IMG/VR virus record: IMGVR_UViG_3300046012_000501
Location: 1 to 37,995 of that record
DNA from: a virus
Reading direction: 5' to 3' (one strand)
Length of the DNA stretch: 37,995 bases
Each line of letters begins with the position of its first letter. Position 1 is the first letter of the stretch. Below, piece after piece: positions 7,735 to 15,838 of the stretch. The position numbers were made by a program, and so were the translations under genes. Below the pieces are notes generated by a model that had not been told where the DNA came from, did no database searches, and saw only the letters and a program-made list of their open reading frames with translations.

Positions 7735-7763
7735 TTGTCATAAAATATTTTAGTTGTTAAATT
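7735..7763 (+). promoter_or_regulatory. Sigma70-type promoter for the capsid gene
   Basis: TTGTCA (7735-7740), a 17-base spacer and TAAATT (7758-7763) form a good vegetative-type promoter. Transcription would begin near 7770 and give a leader of about 120 bases before the capsid ATG. Confidence 0.65.
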
Positions 7764-7779
7764 TACGCCAGCGCTACAA

Positions 7780-7889
7780 ATAGGCTTCGCTAACCTATAA
7801 ATCCTGGCTGATATAAGGCATCGCCAACCTAAGCAGTAAAGTTTTTTTCGCAGAAAACACGAAATAAACAAATTTTACTTAGGTTCAAA
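7780..7889 (+). promoter_or_regulatory. Structured 5' leader of the capsid gene
   Basis: Two hairpins are visible. ATAGG (7780-7784) pairs with CCTAT (7794-7798). AACCTAAG (7826-7833) pairs with CTTAGGTT (7878-7885), extended by TAAA/TTTA inside. The AGG ribosome binding site (7881-7883) sits in the 3' arm of the second stem, six bases before the ATG. The repeats GGCTTCGCTAACCT and GGCATCGCCAACCT occur in the first half. The layout matches the leader at 19677-19764. Confidence 0.6.
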
Positions 7890-8846
7890 ATGTCATCTGG
7901 GATTACCAACATCAACAACATGGCCCCAGAGCTTCCTTTGCAATTTAGCGAGGACCTGCTCTCGACACCCATGTTCAACTTAATTCACTCTTTCGGAGCA
8001 GACCTCCACTACGCTGAATCGCACATCGGAAGAACAATCCGTATGTCCAGATATGAGCGTCTCTCCACAGACGGCGGTCAATTAGACGGCTCCGGTATCG
8101 ATCCGGCTCCGGAAGTTGTCCAACGTACAGATATTGACGCTAAAGTTGAAATCTACGCCAAAACCGTAGTTATCAATGAGCAAGTCGTACTCTGGGAAAA
8201 CGACAAACTCCTTACAAAATTCACGGCTTTACTTGGTCAGTGGCTCCGCGAAAAAGAAGATCTTCTGATGCGCGATTTGTACTCATCATCAGTGAGTTAC
8301 ATCAACGCAACAGGGGGGGTTAACGGGGACCAGCCAAGTGAAATTTCGCGTAATGATGTAAACAATATAGAAAGAATTTTATTAGGCAATGACGCGCGCA
8401 CCATGTTGCAAGTGATCTCGGCGGAGGATAAATTTTCGACTGGCCCGACCCGTGATGCCTTCCTGGCTCTAGCAAGCACTGATATTACTTCAGATCTTCA
8501 AAACGTGCAGGGTGTTCTTCTTAAGAATGCATATCCTGATCAAAACGGTTTGAGACCAGAAGAATATTGCTCAGTAAGCAGATTCCGTTTCTTTGTCTCT
8601 TCAAAAGCTGCAAAGACTCCAGGCGCATCTCTTCTAGGAAACACAGTTTACACAGTGCCAATGTTTGGTCTCGAAGCTGCCGCTAAGGTAGAACAAAACG
8701 GCTATAGCTCAATCCTAGGATATCGACCTCCTTATGTTGTGTCTTCCGTTGCTCAAAACAGTCAGTTGTACGCCAAGTTTGCGATCGGTAGAGCAATCAC
8801 CAATCAGAACTGGATCTCTGGCTTAAACGTAACTACAAGACTATAA
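7890..8846 (+). CDS. Major capsid protein, N4-gp56 family
   Basis: The 318-residue protein follows the scaffold region and resembles the N4-gp56-type major capsid family. Typical features are an early Thr-Ile-Arg-Met-Ser-Arg-Tyr-Glu-Arg-Leu segment near residues 49-58, a helix with Gln-Trp-Leu-Arg-Glu-Lys-Glu-Asp, and late Tyr-Thr-Val-Pro-Met-Phe-Gly and Phe-Ala-Ile-Gly-Arg-Ala blocks. It would build the icosahedral HK97-fold shell. Length is normal. It has its own promoter and a structured leader, as suits a very abundant protein. A strong AAGGAG site follows for the next gene. Confidence 0.9.
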   Translation: MSSGITNINNMAPELPLQFSEDLLSTPMFNLIHSFGADLHYAESHIGRTIRMSRYERLSTDGGQLDGSGIDPAPEVVQRTDIDAKVEIYAKTVVINEQVVLWENDKLLTKFTALLGQWLREKEDLLMRDLYSSSVSYINATGGVNGDQPSEISRNDVNNIERILLGNDARTMLQVISAEDKFSTGPTRDAFLALASTDITSDLQNVQGVLLKNAYPDQNGLRPEEYCSVSRFRFFVSSKAAKTPGASLLGNTVYTVPMFGLEAAAKVEQNGYSSILGYRPPYVVSSVAQNSQLYAKFAIGRAITNQNWISGLNVTTRL

Positions 8847-8856
8847 GGAGTTATAT

Positions 8857-9870
8857 ATGCCTTTTACAATATTAGATGGTGGTTCATTCACATCAACAGG
8901 CGCAGGGGTAAAGATCCCTCTTCCAAGCTCAGCCGATTACTTTAAAACAGTTAACGTCACTCAAATGGCTGCAACTGGAACAGTATGTGTTGCGGGCGAA
9001 TGGTTTGGTCCTAAATTTGGACTGGGTCAAAGTGCTGCAAACGACGGCTTAAGATGGAGAAAAGCGGCATCGAGTGCGATTTTAATCGACACTTTCGCAA
9101 CCTCAACTGCATCAGATGGCTTTACCTACGTAACTACAGCACCCGTAGTAGAGGCTCAAGCTGCCAATGCAATCACTGGTATTACAGCCGCATCTCCAGC
9201 CGTTGTATCTCAAACCAACACATACGCTGCTGGTGATATCGTTCGTTTATACAACACCACAGGGATGTTGCAAATCGGCGGCATGCCCTTTCAAATCTCT
9301 ACAGTGTCTGGCTCAGGCTATACATTAATTGGTTTGAGAGCCTCTGGCTTTGCAGCTCCAGCTACTGCCGGAAACACACGTAGAATTTCTAAATTCGCAG
9401 CAGTAGAGCCTGGGTTTTTGTACATCACAGAGATCACAAAGGCAACTAGCGCTGTAGTTAGATGTTCAGTCGACCCAACAGTTCATTATGTAGTCGGCAA
9501 TAAGATTCATTTTAGCGTTCCATCATCTTTTGGAATGGTTGAGATGAATAACTTGACTGGGACAGTTACCGCTCTATCAGCCGCTAACTACACAATGACA
9601 GTCGATATCGATAGCACAGCCTTTACGACTTTTGCTTTCCCTGCATCGACTTCAAGCCCAACTACTGCTTTGTTTGCAACTCTTTCGCCTGCTGGCTCTA
9701 AGACTGCCTACAATCCGGTAACTCTTGTACAGACTGGATATGAGTTTAGCCAAACTCCTTTCCATACAGGTGAGTTTACACCCTATATGTTCGTAGCTGG
9801 TGGCGCTGCAAGCCCCGCTGGTGCAAACGCGGATGTAATCAACTGGATGTCCTACAAGTTGGAAGTTTAG
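8857..9870 (+). CDS. Head decoration or virion surface protein with a beta-domain shared with its neighbour
   Basis: The 337-residue protein is rich in Thr, Ala and Ser with a beta-strand pattern, as in capsid decoration proteins, and lies directly after the capsid gene. Residues about 185-300 (Ile-Thr-Glu-Ile-Thr-Lys-Ala ... Phe-Ser-Val-Pro-Ser-Ser-Phe-Gly-Met ... Phe-Ala-Thr-Leu-Ser-Pro-Ala-Gly) are clearly related to the core of the next protein (9912-10292). The module recalls the small beta-domain that automated annotation of phage proteins often labels 'E1 FCCH-like'. The exact virion role is unknown. A G6/C6 hairpin follows the gene. Confidence 0.7.
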   Translation: MPFTILDGGSFTSTGAGVKIPLPSSADYFKTVNVTQMAATGTVCVAGEWFGPKFGLGQSAANDGLRWRKAASSAILIDTFATSTASDGFTYVTTAPVVEAQAANAITGITAASPAVVSQTNTYAAGDIVRLYNTTGMLQIGGMPFQISTVSGSGYTLIGLRASGFAAPATAGNTRRISKFAAVEPGFLYITEITKATSAVVRCSVDPTVHYVVGNKIHFSVPSSFGMVEMNNLTGTVTALSAANYTMTVDIDSTAFTTFAFPASTSSPTTALFATLSPAGSKTAYNPVTLVQTGYEFSQTPFHTGEFTPYMFVAGGAASPAGANADVINWMSYKLEV

Positions 9871-9879
9871 TTTTTTAAT

Positions 9880-9907
9880 GGGGGGTTTTTGCCCCCCTAT
9901 ATTTTGG
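9880..9907 (+). terminator. Probable terminator after the decoration gene
   Basis: Six G (9880-9885), a six-base loop and six C (9892-9897) make a very stable stem followed by TATATTTT. The T tract is interrupted, so termination may be partial, lowering expression of downstream tail genes relative to the capsid gene. Confidence 0.65.
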
Positions 9908-9911
9908 TCTT

Positions 9912-10292
9912 ATGTCAGCAAATACGTACTTACCTCCTACGCCCGTTGTCCCTGGAATGCTTCTCATTTCCGCGATCACTAAAACCAATCCTATGGTCGT
10001 CACTGTTGTCGATTCGATCTACAACACATACCAAGTAGGACAGCTTGTATGCCTCTCCGTTCCCTCATCATATGGCATGTTTCAAGCCAACGAATTAACA
10101 GCCGAAATTCTTGCGATTAACTCTCTCAATTTCTCTCTCAAAGTTAACGCAACCCAATTTGATACCTTTGCCACTCCAGGCGCTTCATTCCCTCCACCCT
10201 CTAAGCCTGCAAGCTTAGCCCCTGCCGGATGTAAAGCGCTTTACACTGTGACAACCGAACCCTTTCATTCTTTAACCAACACAGGAAACTAA
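9912..10292 (+). CDS. Small virion protein with the same beta-domain as the upstream gene
   Basis: This 126-residue protein is essentially one copy of the domain in the C-terminal half of the 8857-9870 product. Shared landmarks in the same order are Ile-Thr-Lys, a Val-Gly-x-leucine/lysine turn, Ser-Val-Pro-Ser-Ser-(Phe/Tyr)-Gly-Met, Phe-(Ala/Thr)-Thr-Pro/Phe, and Leu-(Ala/Ser)-Pro-Ala-Gly-Cys/Ser-Lys. This points to tandem duplication of a beta-module. Its position suggests a head or neck accessory protein. The gene contains the palindrome GTAAAGCGCTTTAC at 10231-10244. Confidence 0.75.
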   Translation: MSANTYLPPTPVVPGMLLISAITKTNPMVVTVVDSIYNTYQVGQLVCLSVPSSYGMFQANELTAEILAINSLNFSLKVNATQFDTFATPGASFPPPSKPASLAPAGCKALYTVTTEPFHSLTNTGN

Positions 10293-10294
10293 CT

Positions 10295-10699
10295 ATGACA
10301 TTGCTGCAAGTCACCTCATGGGGAGAACAACACGGCCTAATCAACACACTAGCCAATAGCGTGCCATTTGACGACTTCAAACACATGAAGCCAGAGACTA
10401 AGGTACAGGCTGAAAAGCTTAAGAAAGAAGAGTCCAAGCTTGTAAAAGCTAGATATCTCAATTCTAGGGGAAAACACGAAAGACTTACGAAGCCCTATTG
10501 CAGATGGTCAGGTCAACCCGTTCAGATTTGGCATTTCATACCAGGAAAAGAATATCAGATACCTCAAGGTCTAATCGATGAGGTGAACAATCAGAAAGTA
10601 ATCATCCGTAAAGGAAGATGTGATGAGAACGGAGACAATCCATCTGAGAAAGATGAGATAGATGAACCACTACACCAGTTTGTTCCGGTATCGTTCTAA
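10295..10699 (+). CDS. Hypothetical protein in the head-tail junction region
   Basis: A 134-residue hydrophilic protein starting two bases after the previous stop. The N-terminal half is lysine-rich and helical; the C-terminal half has Trp-His-Phe-Ile-Pro-Gly-Lys-Glu-Tyr followed by an acidic stretch. That middle part resembles the short 'I-W-x-F-x-P-G' segments of small phage head proteins that carry a beta hairpin, but I cannot assign a family. It lies between the decoration and tail-adaptor genes. Confidence 0.7.
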   Translation: MTLLQVTSWGEQHGLINTLANSVPFDDFKHMKPETKVQAEKLKKEESKLVKARYLNSRGKHERLTKPYCRWSGQPVQIWHFIPGKEYQIPQGLIDEVNNQKVIIRKGRCDENGDNPSEKDEIDEPLHQFVPVSF

Positions 10700-10723
10700 A
10701 ACGTTTATGGATGGTTTGATTAT

Positions 10724-11809
10724 ATGCCTACTGTTGCTCCTGCTAACTCTACTTATGCTTACATCGAGAGAAAAATAAGAAGGCTCACTGCATCATCAAG
10801 TGAATCCTCTCTACCTACTGCCTCTATTCAGGAATACGTAAACAATTTCTATAATCAAAACTTTCCTAACACGATAAAAACCGATCAGATGCGGTCGGTT
10901 TATACCTTCTATACGCAGCCCTATATTGATCGCTATCCAGTCGATGTTAACTACAATCAGGGCTTTAGATCACCGATGTATGTCGATGGGATAGAGGGCA
11001 CCTTTGCAAAAGATCGAGAGCAATTCTTCCTTATGTGGCCAAAATGGCCTACACTCTCTCAGCCAATTGCAGGGGATGGAGTCACTCAACAGTTTAGCTT
11101 TACAATTGGATCAGTTCCTTTCTTGAGAGGATCAGTCACACTTGGGGGAGTTGATGCTACAGGCGCTCCTATTCAGGTGAGAGATGATGGGAACGGCAAT
11201 CTTCAATATCTCACCCCCAACGCGCAAGTTTCCGTCCCTGCTCAAAATACATCGCTACCCTTAACGGCTCCCATTCCTGGAATGCTCAATCTCAATACTG
11301 GAAATCCTGGGTTGAATGCAGTCACAAACATAGGATCGGTTAACTATGTAACTGGAGCTTTTACGATCGACTTTTCTCTAGCTCCTGGTGGCAACGTGGC
11401 TCCAGAATCGGGACAGACTATGAAGCTATTCGTCTCTCAATACACAACAGGCAGACCTTATTCTCTTCTGTTTTGGAATAACGAATTCACCATTAGGCCC
11501 ATTCCTAAACTTGTCCACAAGATCGAAATCGAAGCTTACCTTACGCCCGTTCAATTCATGCTTACAACAGATACCCCCATATTGAATCAGTGGGCTAAGT
11601 ACATAGCCTATGGAGCTGCTATTGATATCCTTTTCGATAGGCAAGATTTTCAGGGAGTACAGGGATTACAGCCAGCCTTTGATTATGAAGAGGGCCTCGT
11701 TTTAGAGAGACAAGCTTCAGAAGAAATAGGTCAACGAAACTCTACTATTTTTTCCTCCTCTGTTCAGGGGCAAGGAAACTATTACGGAAGCTGGGGGTAT
11801 TGGGGCTAG
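10724..11809 (+). CDS. Probable head-tail connector/adaptor protein
   Basis: The 361-residue protein has helical ends and an inserted beta-rich middle. The N terminus (about 1-90) starts with an aromatic helix and contains many Tyr/Pro turns. Residues about 120-245 form a beta domain with Val-Asn-Tyr-Val-Thr-Gly-Ala-Phe-Thr-Ile. The C-terminal part (about 265-350) holds a helical Trp-Ala-Lys-Tyr-Ile-Ala-Tyr-Gly-Ala-Ala segment and an Arg-Gln-(x)5-Glu stretch. The order just before the large nozzle-like protein matches the P22 gp4-type adaptor position. The Tyr-Val-Thr-Gly motif recurs in the next protein, so both share a beta module. The role is inferred from place. Confidence 0.7.
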   Translation: MPTVAPANSTYAYIERKIRRLTASSSESSLPTASIQEYVNNFYNQNFPNTIKTDQMRSVYTFYTQPYIDRYPVDVNYNQGFRSPMYVDGIEGTFAKDREQFFLMWPKWPTLSQPIAGDGVTQQFSFTIGSVPFLRGSVTLGGVDATGAPIQVRDDGNGNLQYLTPNAQVSVPAQNTSLPLTAPIPGMLNLNTGNPGLNAVTNIGSVNYVTGAFTIDFSLAPGGNVAPESGQTMKLFVSQYTTGRPYSLLFWNNEFTIRPIPKLVHKIEIEAYLTPVQFMLTTDTPILNQWAKYIAYGAAIDILFDRQDFQGVQGLQPAFDYEEGLVLERQASEEIGQRNSTIFSSSVQGQGNYYGSWGYWG

Positions 11810-14134
11810 ATGAGCTATTCACCCCTCTATATTCGTAAACCCGAAACGGGCTTGGTCCAGTCGAGGCAGGAATTCTTGCTTCCAGATGACGCATATCCGG
11901 TTTTGGAAAATGCGTACGTGTGGCGAGAGAGAATCAAACGACGACAAGGACTAGCCTTACTTGGACGTTTAAGACGATTATTTACGGCGGTGTCAATTGG
12001 AAATTCTGGTGCTTCTCCTTGGACTTTCAATATTTACTCTACTATGGTACCTCCCATAGTTCCAGAAGCAAACGCGCAGATTCAACCAGGAAGCGTTGTA
12101 ATCACCCTAGGCGCCATTGTCTTCACCGATACAGGAAATGGTACCCTCACAAGTCCAACTCCTGGCAATAGCGGCGTAATTAACTATCTCACGGGAGATG
12201 TCACACTTACCCATACAGCGGGAGCGGGCGTTGCTACAACCATCACAGTTGCCTATTTTCCTAATCTTCCCGTTATGGGTTTACGCTCAAGAGAGCTAAA
12301 CTCGATCAACGTAGAACAGCTGATCGCATTCGATACCAAATATGCTTATCGGTATATCGGTGGATGGCAGGAGTTCATTCCAGGTACAACTTGGACTGGC
12401 AGTGATTCGGATTTCTTTTGGTCTACAAATTATTGGGTTGGAAACGGCAATCAAAAGATATTTTGGGTTACTAACTTTTCTGGAACGGCTGGCGATCCCA
12501 TACGCTATACTAATGGAACAGCTTGGATTGACTTTGCTCCCGCAGTAGATGCAGCCGCACCTTCTCCTAATTTGTTAAATCAGTGCCTAGCTTTACTCCC
12601 TTTTCGAGGAAGGCTTCTTGCGTTTAATACTCTTGAAGGGGCGAACCTAGCAACATCTATTGCTTACACCAATCGCATTCGTTGGGCAGAAATTGGCAAT
12701 CCCTTCACAACCGTTAGCGCAATTGTTACTCCGGTTGTTCCAACGGCATGGAGAGATGATATAAGAGGCAAAGGAGGCTTCCTTGATATTCCGACATCTG
12801 AATCGATTGTTGCGGTCGGTTTTGTTCGTGACAATCTTGTTATTTATTGTGAGCGTAGCACTTGGCAGTTGCGCTATACTGGGCGCTCTATTGCTCCTTT
12901 CCAGATCGAAAAAGTTAATAGTGAGCTTGGCTCAGAGAGCACATTTAGCGCTGTGCAGTTTGATACGTCTCTGGTAGGAATCGGAGACAAAGGCGTAGTT
13001 GAGTGCGATAGCTTTAAATCTGAGCGCATCGACATTAAGATTCCCGATCTTGTCTTTGAATTTAAAAACTCAAATGACGGAACAAAGCGCGTTCATGGAA
13101 TCAGAGATTTTCAGCAAAGGCTAGCCTATTGGACCTATGTCTATAATCCTGGCGACTTTCCCAATGGAAAGTTTCCCAATCGACGGCTGATCTACAACTA
13201 TGAAAACGATTCCTGGGCTATTTTTACAGATTCTCTTACTACGCTTGGGACATTTCAAAGTCCAGTAGCCAGAACATGGGCTTCATGCGAATTCCCTTGG
13301 TCCTCGGCAAATTTTCCTTGGTTAGATATTCCTTCTCAATTCCCTTCAATTGTGGGTGGTAATCAACAGGGGTATGTCATGTACCTCTCATCGAATCTTG
13401 AGCCTAAAGTCTCAAATGATGTGACCCTTTACATTAAGAATATTACTGGATTTGGGACCACTAACTCAGACCCTCCTATTATCATTGAAAGTCCGAATCA
13501 TAACCTAGTAACTGGGCAAGTCATTCAGATTTTAGGGATACCTTCAACCGATCCATTTGCCTCTTTGAATGGGCAAATAGGGGCCGTAATCGTAGATCAA
13601 AATAGTAGCCCTCTCGACACCTTCAAACTCATGAAGTATGCATCCGTCACGCAAGCTTTCACCCTTCCGGTCTTACATGCGAGCGGCACATTTCATGGGG
13701 GAGGTCAACTAGCTATACGCGACGGTTTTAGCATCATTAGCAAGAAATTCAACTTCCTTGACAAGGGCGAAAATATCCAAATGGGATACCTCGATGTACT
13801 GATGGATAATACAGAGTCGGGCACCATTAGCATGAATATCTATCTCGACTATAACGACTCAACACCCATCAATATTCTTCCCGAAAATATTAATCCAGTC
13901 ACGCAGCAGCCAGATAGCTTTTTCAATACCATCGTAAATACTTATTCAGCGGGTGGCATACAGAGTTTGAAGAATTGGCAGCGTGTCTTTTGCCCCGTAA
14001 GAGGAAACTTTTTAACCATCCAATGGACACTTTCTAATGAGCAACTCACAACAATTGCTCAGGAGTCCGACGTCCAAATAGATGCGCAAATTTTATGGGT
14101 AAGACCTGCTGGAAAACAATTAGTGAATATATAG
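11810..14134 (+). CDS. Large tail nozzle/tube protein (P22 gp10-like position)
   Basis: The 774-residue product is the largest protein in the neck region and begins right after the adaptor stop. Its beta-rich sequence with many Trp, Phe and Asn residues suggests beta-propeller-like sheets, as in P22 gp10-type nozzles. Near residue 105 it carries Ile-Asn-Tyr-Leu-Thr-Gly-Asp-Val-Thr-Leu, the same module as in the preceding protein. Around residues 540-640 there is a beta module like those at 8857 and 9912. It probably continues the tail channel below the portal and adaptor. The assignment rests on size, order and composition. Confidence 0.7.
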   Translation: MSYSPLYIRKPETGLVQSRQEFLLPDDAYPVLENAYVWRERIKRRQGLALLGRLRRLFTAVSIGNSGASPWTFNIYSTMVPPIVPEANAQIQPGSVVITLGAIVFTDTGNGTLTSPTPGNSGVINYLTGDVTLTHTAGAGVATTITVAYFPNLPVMGLRSRELNSINVEQLIAFDTKYAYRYIGGWQEFIPGTTWTGSDSDFFWSTNYWVGNGNQKIFWVTNFSGTAGDPIRYTNGTAWIDFAPAVDAAAPSPNLLNQCLALLPFRGRLLAFNTLEGANLATSIAYTNRIRWAEIGNPFTTVSAIVTPVVPTAWRDDIRGKGGFLDIPTSESIVAVGFVRDNLVIYCERSTWQLRYTGRSIAPFQIEKVNSELGSESTFSAVQFDTSLVGIGDKGVVECDSFKSERIDIKIPDLVFEFKNSNDGTKRVHGIRDFQQRLAYWTYVYNPGDFPNGKFPNRRLIYNYENDSWAIFTDSLTTLGTFQSPVARTWASCEFPWSSANFPWLDIPSQFPSIVGGNQQGYVMYLSSNLEPKVSNDVTLYIKNITGFGTTNSDPPIIIESPNHNLVTGQVIQILGIPSTDPFASLNGQIGAVIVDQNSSPLDTFKLMKYASVTQAFTLPVLHASGTFHGGGQLAIRDGFSIISKKFNFLDKGENIQMGYLDVLMDNTESGTISMNIYLDYNDSTPINILPENINPVTQQPDSFFNTIVNTYSAGGIQSLKNWQRVFCPVRGNFLTIQWTLSNEQLTTIAQESDVQIDAQILWVRPAGKQLVNI

Positions 14135-14141
14135 GAAAAAT

Positions 14142-14762
14142 ATGAGCATTTACAATCCTGCCATACCGCAAGCAAACGATGATCTTTCCGATAGCCAAGG
14201 TCAAATTCTACAGAATTTTGATAAAGCAAATTCTAGTTTTGGGATCGATCATTACAATTTTGCAAACCTTACGGCCGATAACGGAAAACACAATCAGATT
14301 ACCACTCCAGCCTTTATCGATAGTCCTCCAACCGCTCTGCCTCCAGTCACGATTGCAGCTGAGCCTAAGATGTATGCCTTCCAGGACAGTGCAAATGCTG
14401 GTGTCCTTAATTATTCGCGTGGTCCTTCTAACGCCGTACCTACTCCATTGACAAGCATCCATTCTCCGGTGACTCCAATAATTACGACGGCTAACGTCCC
14501 AGTCACCGTTTTTGACTTTACAGGATTAGCTAGGTCTTTCTGCATTGCAACGGCATGTGATATGACGGGCGTCCCAGGCGTAATTAATTCGAATATTGCT
14601 TTTGTCATTTGGACAGGTTCTGATCTTAATTTCCTAGTAATGGCTGGTGTTAATTCAGGTACCATCAGATTTCAAACTTCTGGATCCATTTTACAACTTG
14701 TAAGCACTCCTGGAGCTGCCAATAACCTCTATTGGACCCTAGATTTCTTGAGGATGTCATGA
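14142..14762 (+). CDS. Tail-associated protein, possible fibre anchor
   Basis: This 206-residue protein opens with a helical segment containing Gln-Gly-Gln-Ile-Leu-Gln-Asn-Phe and Phe-Gly-Ile-Asp-His-Tyr-Asn-Phe, followed by a Thr/Pro/Ala-rich beta region. The opening is common in small tail proteins of environmental podoviruses, where a helical N terminus is thought to attach to the tail and the rest folds as beta structure. The stop overlaps the next gene by four bases if that gene starts at 14759. No enzyme motif is visible. Confidence 0.65.
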   Translation: MSIYNPAIPQANDDLSDSQGQILQNFDKANSSFGIDHYNFANLTADNGKHNQITTPAFIDSPPTALPPVTIAAEPKMYAFQDSANAGVLNYSRGPSNAVPTPLTSIHSPVTPIITTANVPVTVFDFTGLARSFCIATACDMTGVPGVINSNIAFVIWTGSDLNFLVMAGVNSGTIRFQTSGSILQLVSTPGAANNLYWTLDFLRMS

Positions 14763-15232
14763 CCTCCCAAACCTCTCAAGAATTCGAATCTTATCTCCCA
14801 GTCTATGACACTGTGCCGGAAAAATGGGAAGAGGCTAGGCAATTTCTTGTTGAACATTTAAAGAAGATATCGAATGCGGTAAACGTACGCACCATTGGAT
14901 GGCTACTCGATGAAGAGCTTCTAAGCGGCCAGTCGTTTATTCCAGGTACAACAGCCCCTGGCAACAATCCTGGCATTTTTAGAAGCGTACTTAGGAAAGT
15001 GATCGATGTAAGCCCATTGGTTATAGGAGCCAATGTTTTTCCCCATGGGATTGTCTTCGATGCTAACTTTACGCTAATTGACTTATGGGTATCAGGGACA
15101 GAATCGGCTGGGTTTACAGCAAGAGTCATAAGCGGAAATGATGTGGTCATGGACGCTACAAATTTAAATATAACATCCCCGCAGGCATTTAATAGAGCCT
15201 ATGCGTTCATAGAGTACACTCAAGAATTATAG
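14759..15232 (+). CDS. Tail-associated protein of unknown function
   Basis: I prefer the ATG at 14759 (157 residues): it makes an ATGA overlap with the preceding stop and has GAGG six bases upstream. An in-frame ATG at 14732 would add nine residues. The N-terminal half is helical (Trp-Glu-Glu-Ala-Arg-Gln-Phe-Leu) and the C-terminal half is beta-rich with Phe-Pro-His-Gly-Ile. This layout is frequent in small proteins near podoviral tail tips. The function is unknown. Confidence 0.7.
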   Translation: MTSQTSQEFESYLPVYDTVPEKWEEARQFLVEHLKKISNAVNVRTIGWLLDEELLSGQSFIPGTTAPGNNPGIFRSVLRKVIDVSPLVIGANVFPHGIVFDANFTLIDLWVSGTESAGFTARVISGNDVVMDATNLNITSPQAFNRAYAFIEYTQEL

Positions 15233-15241
15233 GAGAATTAT

Positions 15242-15835
15242 ATGGGATTATTTACAGGCACACAGGGTAAGTGGGAGCAACGATCGACTCTTGGAAAAGA
15301 GCAACAGCCTCTCTATCAGCAAATGCTTGCAGCTATGCAAGGACAAGGAGCGGGTGGGGCGTTTGGCGCATCTGCCGACTATTATAGAGACCTCTTAAGC
15401 GATGATAGCAACACCTTCAACGCCTATGCAGCTCCTGAGATGAGACGTTTCAATGAAGAGATCATTCCAGGACTTAGCGAGCAATTTGCAGGCATGGGGT
15501 CAGGAGGGCTTTCTAGTAGCGGATTTCGCAATGCATCGGTCAACGCTGGAACAGACCTTAGCGAGCGATTAGGTGCGATCAGAGCGCAGCTAAGACAGCA
15601 AGGGGCTCAAGGGCTCAACCAGATGGGACAATTCGGGCTAGGTCAGTTTAATGAGAATATCTATCAGAAAGGACAGCCAGGGTTAATCGATTTTGCAGGA
15701 CCTGCACTTGGAGTGGCGGGAGCTGCATTTGGAGGAACAGCAGGAGCTGCAGCTGGAAATATGGCTGGTAATTGGTTGAGCAATAAATTCGGCTCACAGA
15801 AAAAACAAGATACTTCTTCATTAACCAATGGATAA
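15242..15835 (+). CDS. Probable ejection (internal virion) protein with glycine/alanine hydrophobic tail
   Basis: A 197-residue protein with a helical, Gln/Ala/Gly-rich body (about 15-140) and a Gly/Ala-rich hydrophobic stretch at about 148-180, which could insert in a membrane. P22-like phages encode several such helical proteins after the tail genes; they leave the head with the DNA and help it cross the cell envelope. The two following genes also look like internal virion proteins. The assignment is by composition and place. Confidence 0.65.
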   Translation: MGLFTGTQGKWEQRSTLGKEQQPLYQQMLAAMQGQGAGGAFGASADYYRDLLSDDSNTFNAYAAPEMRRFNEEIIPGLSEQFAGMGSGGLSSSGFRNASVNAGTDLSERLGAIRAQLRQQGAQGLNQMGQFGLGQFNENIYQKGQPGLIDFAGPALGVAGAAFGGTAGAAAGNMAGNWLSNKFGSQKKQDTSSLTNG

Positions 15836-15838
15836 GCA

